From DVED01 sp963838375 (GTDB taxonomy: Bacteria > Cyanobacteriota > Cyanobacteriia > Cyanobacteriales > Geitlerinemataceae), in contig CAWIQY010000008.1 of the NCBI GenBank assembly GCA_963838375.1, forward strand, positions 310,001 through 374,000: a stretch of DNA of 64,000 nucleotides, written 5' to 3'. Made by a program: the position numbers and the translations under genes. The notes under the pieces were generated by a model. It saw nothing but the letters and a program-made list of their open reading frames with translations. It was not told the DNA's origin and did not search any database. Position 1 is the first letter of the stretch. Each line of letters starts with the position of its first letter. This document shows, one piece after another, positions 63,911 to 64,000 of this stretch.

Positions 63911-64000
63911 ATGCAACTGGATCTCAGGCAGTCTGAGGCTGCCAAAGCCCATGTCAAACAAGGGATCGTCCAACAGGAGCAAGGTCAGCTTGATGCGGCT
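63911..64000 (+). CDS. Start of a TPR-containing protein (runs off the right edge)
   Basis: The frame from the ATG at 63911 reads MQLDLRQSEAAKAHVKQGI then VQQEQGQLDAA, resembling a tetratricopeptide helix (A-x-H-x-x-x-G). It continues past base 64000. The frame is also open upstream of this ATG into the preceding terminator, so the start is provisional. Confidence 0.5.
   Translation, partial: MQLDLRQSEAAKAHVKQGIVQQEQGQLDAA

Overview
The window is chromosomal DNA from a cyanobacterium, probably a filamentous one. It carries psbA (photosystem II D1), two genes for the photosynthetic NDH-1 complex (ndhS and a CRR6-type maturation factor), an SLH-OprB iron-uptake porin, an acyl-lipid desaturase, tandem RRM-Gly RNA-binding protein genes, XisH/XisI genes and very many CGATCG / GCGATCGC palindromes. 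Most of it is ordinary housekeeping DNA with short operons on both strands.

Layout. 1-4.7 kb: the 3' part of a CHAT-domain gene fused to a PstS-like phosphate-binding domain, a hotdog thioesterase, a Cu/Zn superoxide dismutase lipoprotein, crr6, a Fur-family regulator and an OppC-type permease. 4.7-10.2 kb: a two-component pair, RidA, a pentapeptide-repeat protein, a Nudix hydrolase, a candidate structured RNA, a DUF2949 protein, a HAS-barrel protein and ndhS. 10.7-17.1 kb: leuS, psbA and a beta-helix/SLH surface protein. 17.2-22.1 kb: an accessory island with remnants and an intact copy of xisH/xisI, a nonsense-interrupted retropepsin with its partner gene, and a type II restriction-modification pair. 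22.1-31 kb: acnB, a REC-histidine kinase, a YihY membrane protein and two rbp genes whose intergenic region carries an insertion. 31-44.4 kb: kinase, GNAT and DOMON genes, trpB (frameshifted), RNase D, rhodanese, prohibitin, a drug/metabolite transporter (frameshifted), a YqiA-like esterase, a ProA paralogue, a desaturase, a PLP lyase and a DUF389 protein. 44.5-64 kb: a secreted filamentous-haemagglutinin-like protein with a long Glu-Pro linker, tRNA-Pro, tRNA-Leu, a GAF protein, a YdcF protein, a small stress cluster (BON lipoprotein, glycine-zipper protein), queC, a beta-helix protein, an MNT/HEPN toxin-antitoxin pair, the iron porin, a phosphodiester glycosidase, an RTX calcium-binding protein and the start of a TPR gene at the right edge.

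Five otherwise well-preserved genes (trpB, an EamA transporter, the haemagglutinin-like gene, the glycine-zipper gene and the RTX gene) each carry exactly one single-base indel, mostly in a short homopolymer. This looks more like assembly error than biology, but needs checking. The observations most worth a second look are the CHAT-to-phosphate-binding-protein fusion, the decaying xisH series beside the retropepsin pair, the rbp tandem duplication with its 437-bp insertion, a roughly 250-nt candidate RNA at 8.5 kb, a nested palindromic element whose core also sits inside a coding gene, and a ProA paralogue without its catalytic cysteine.
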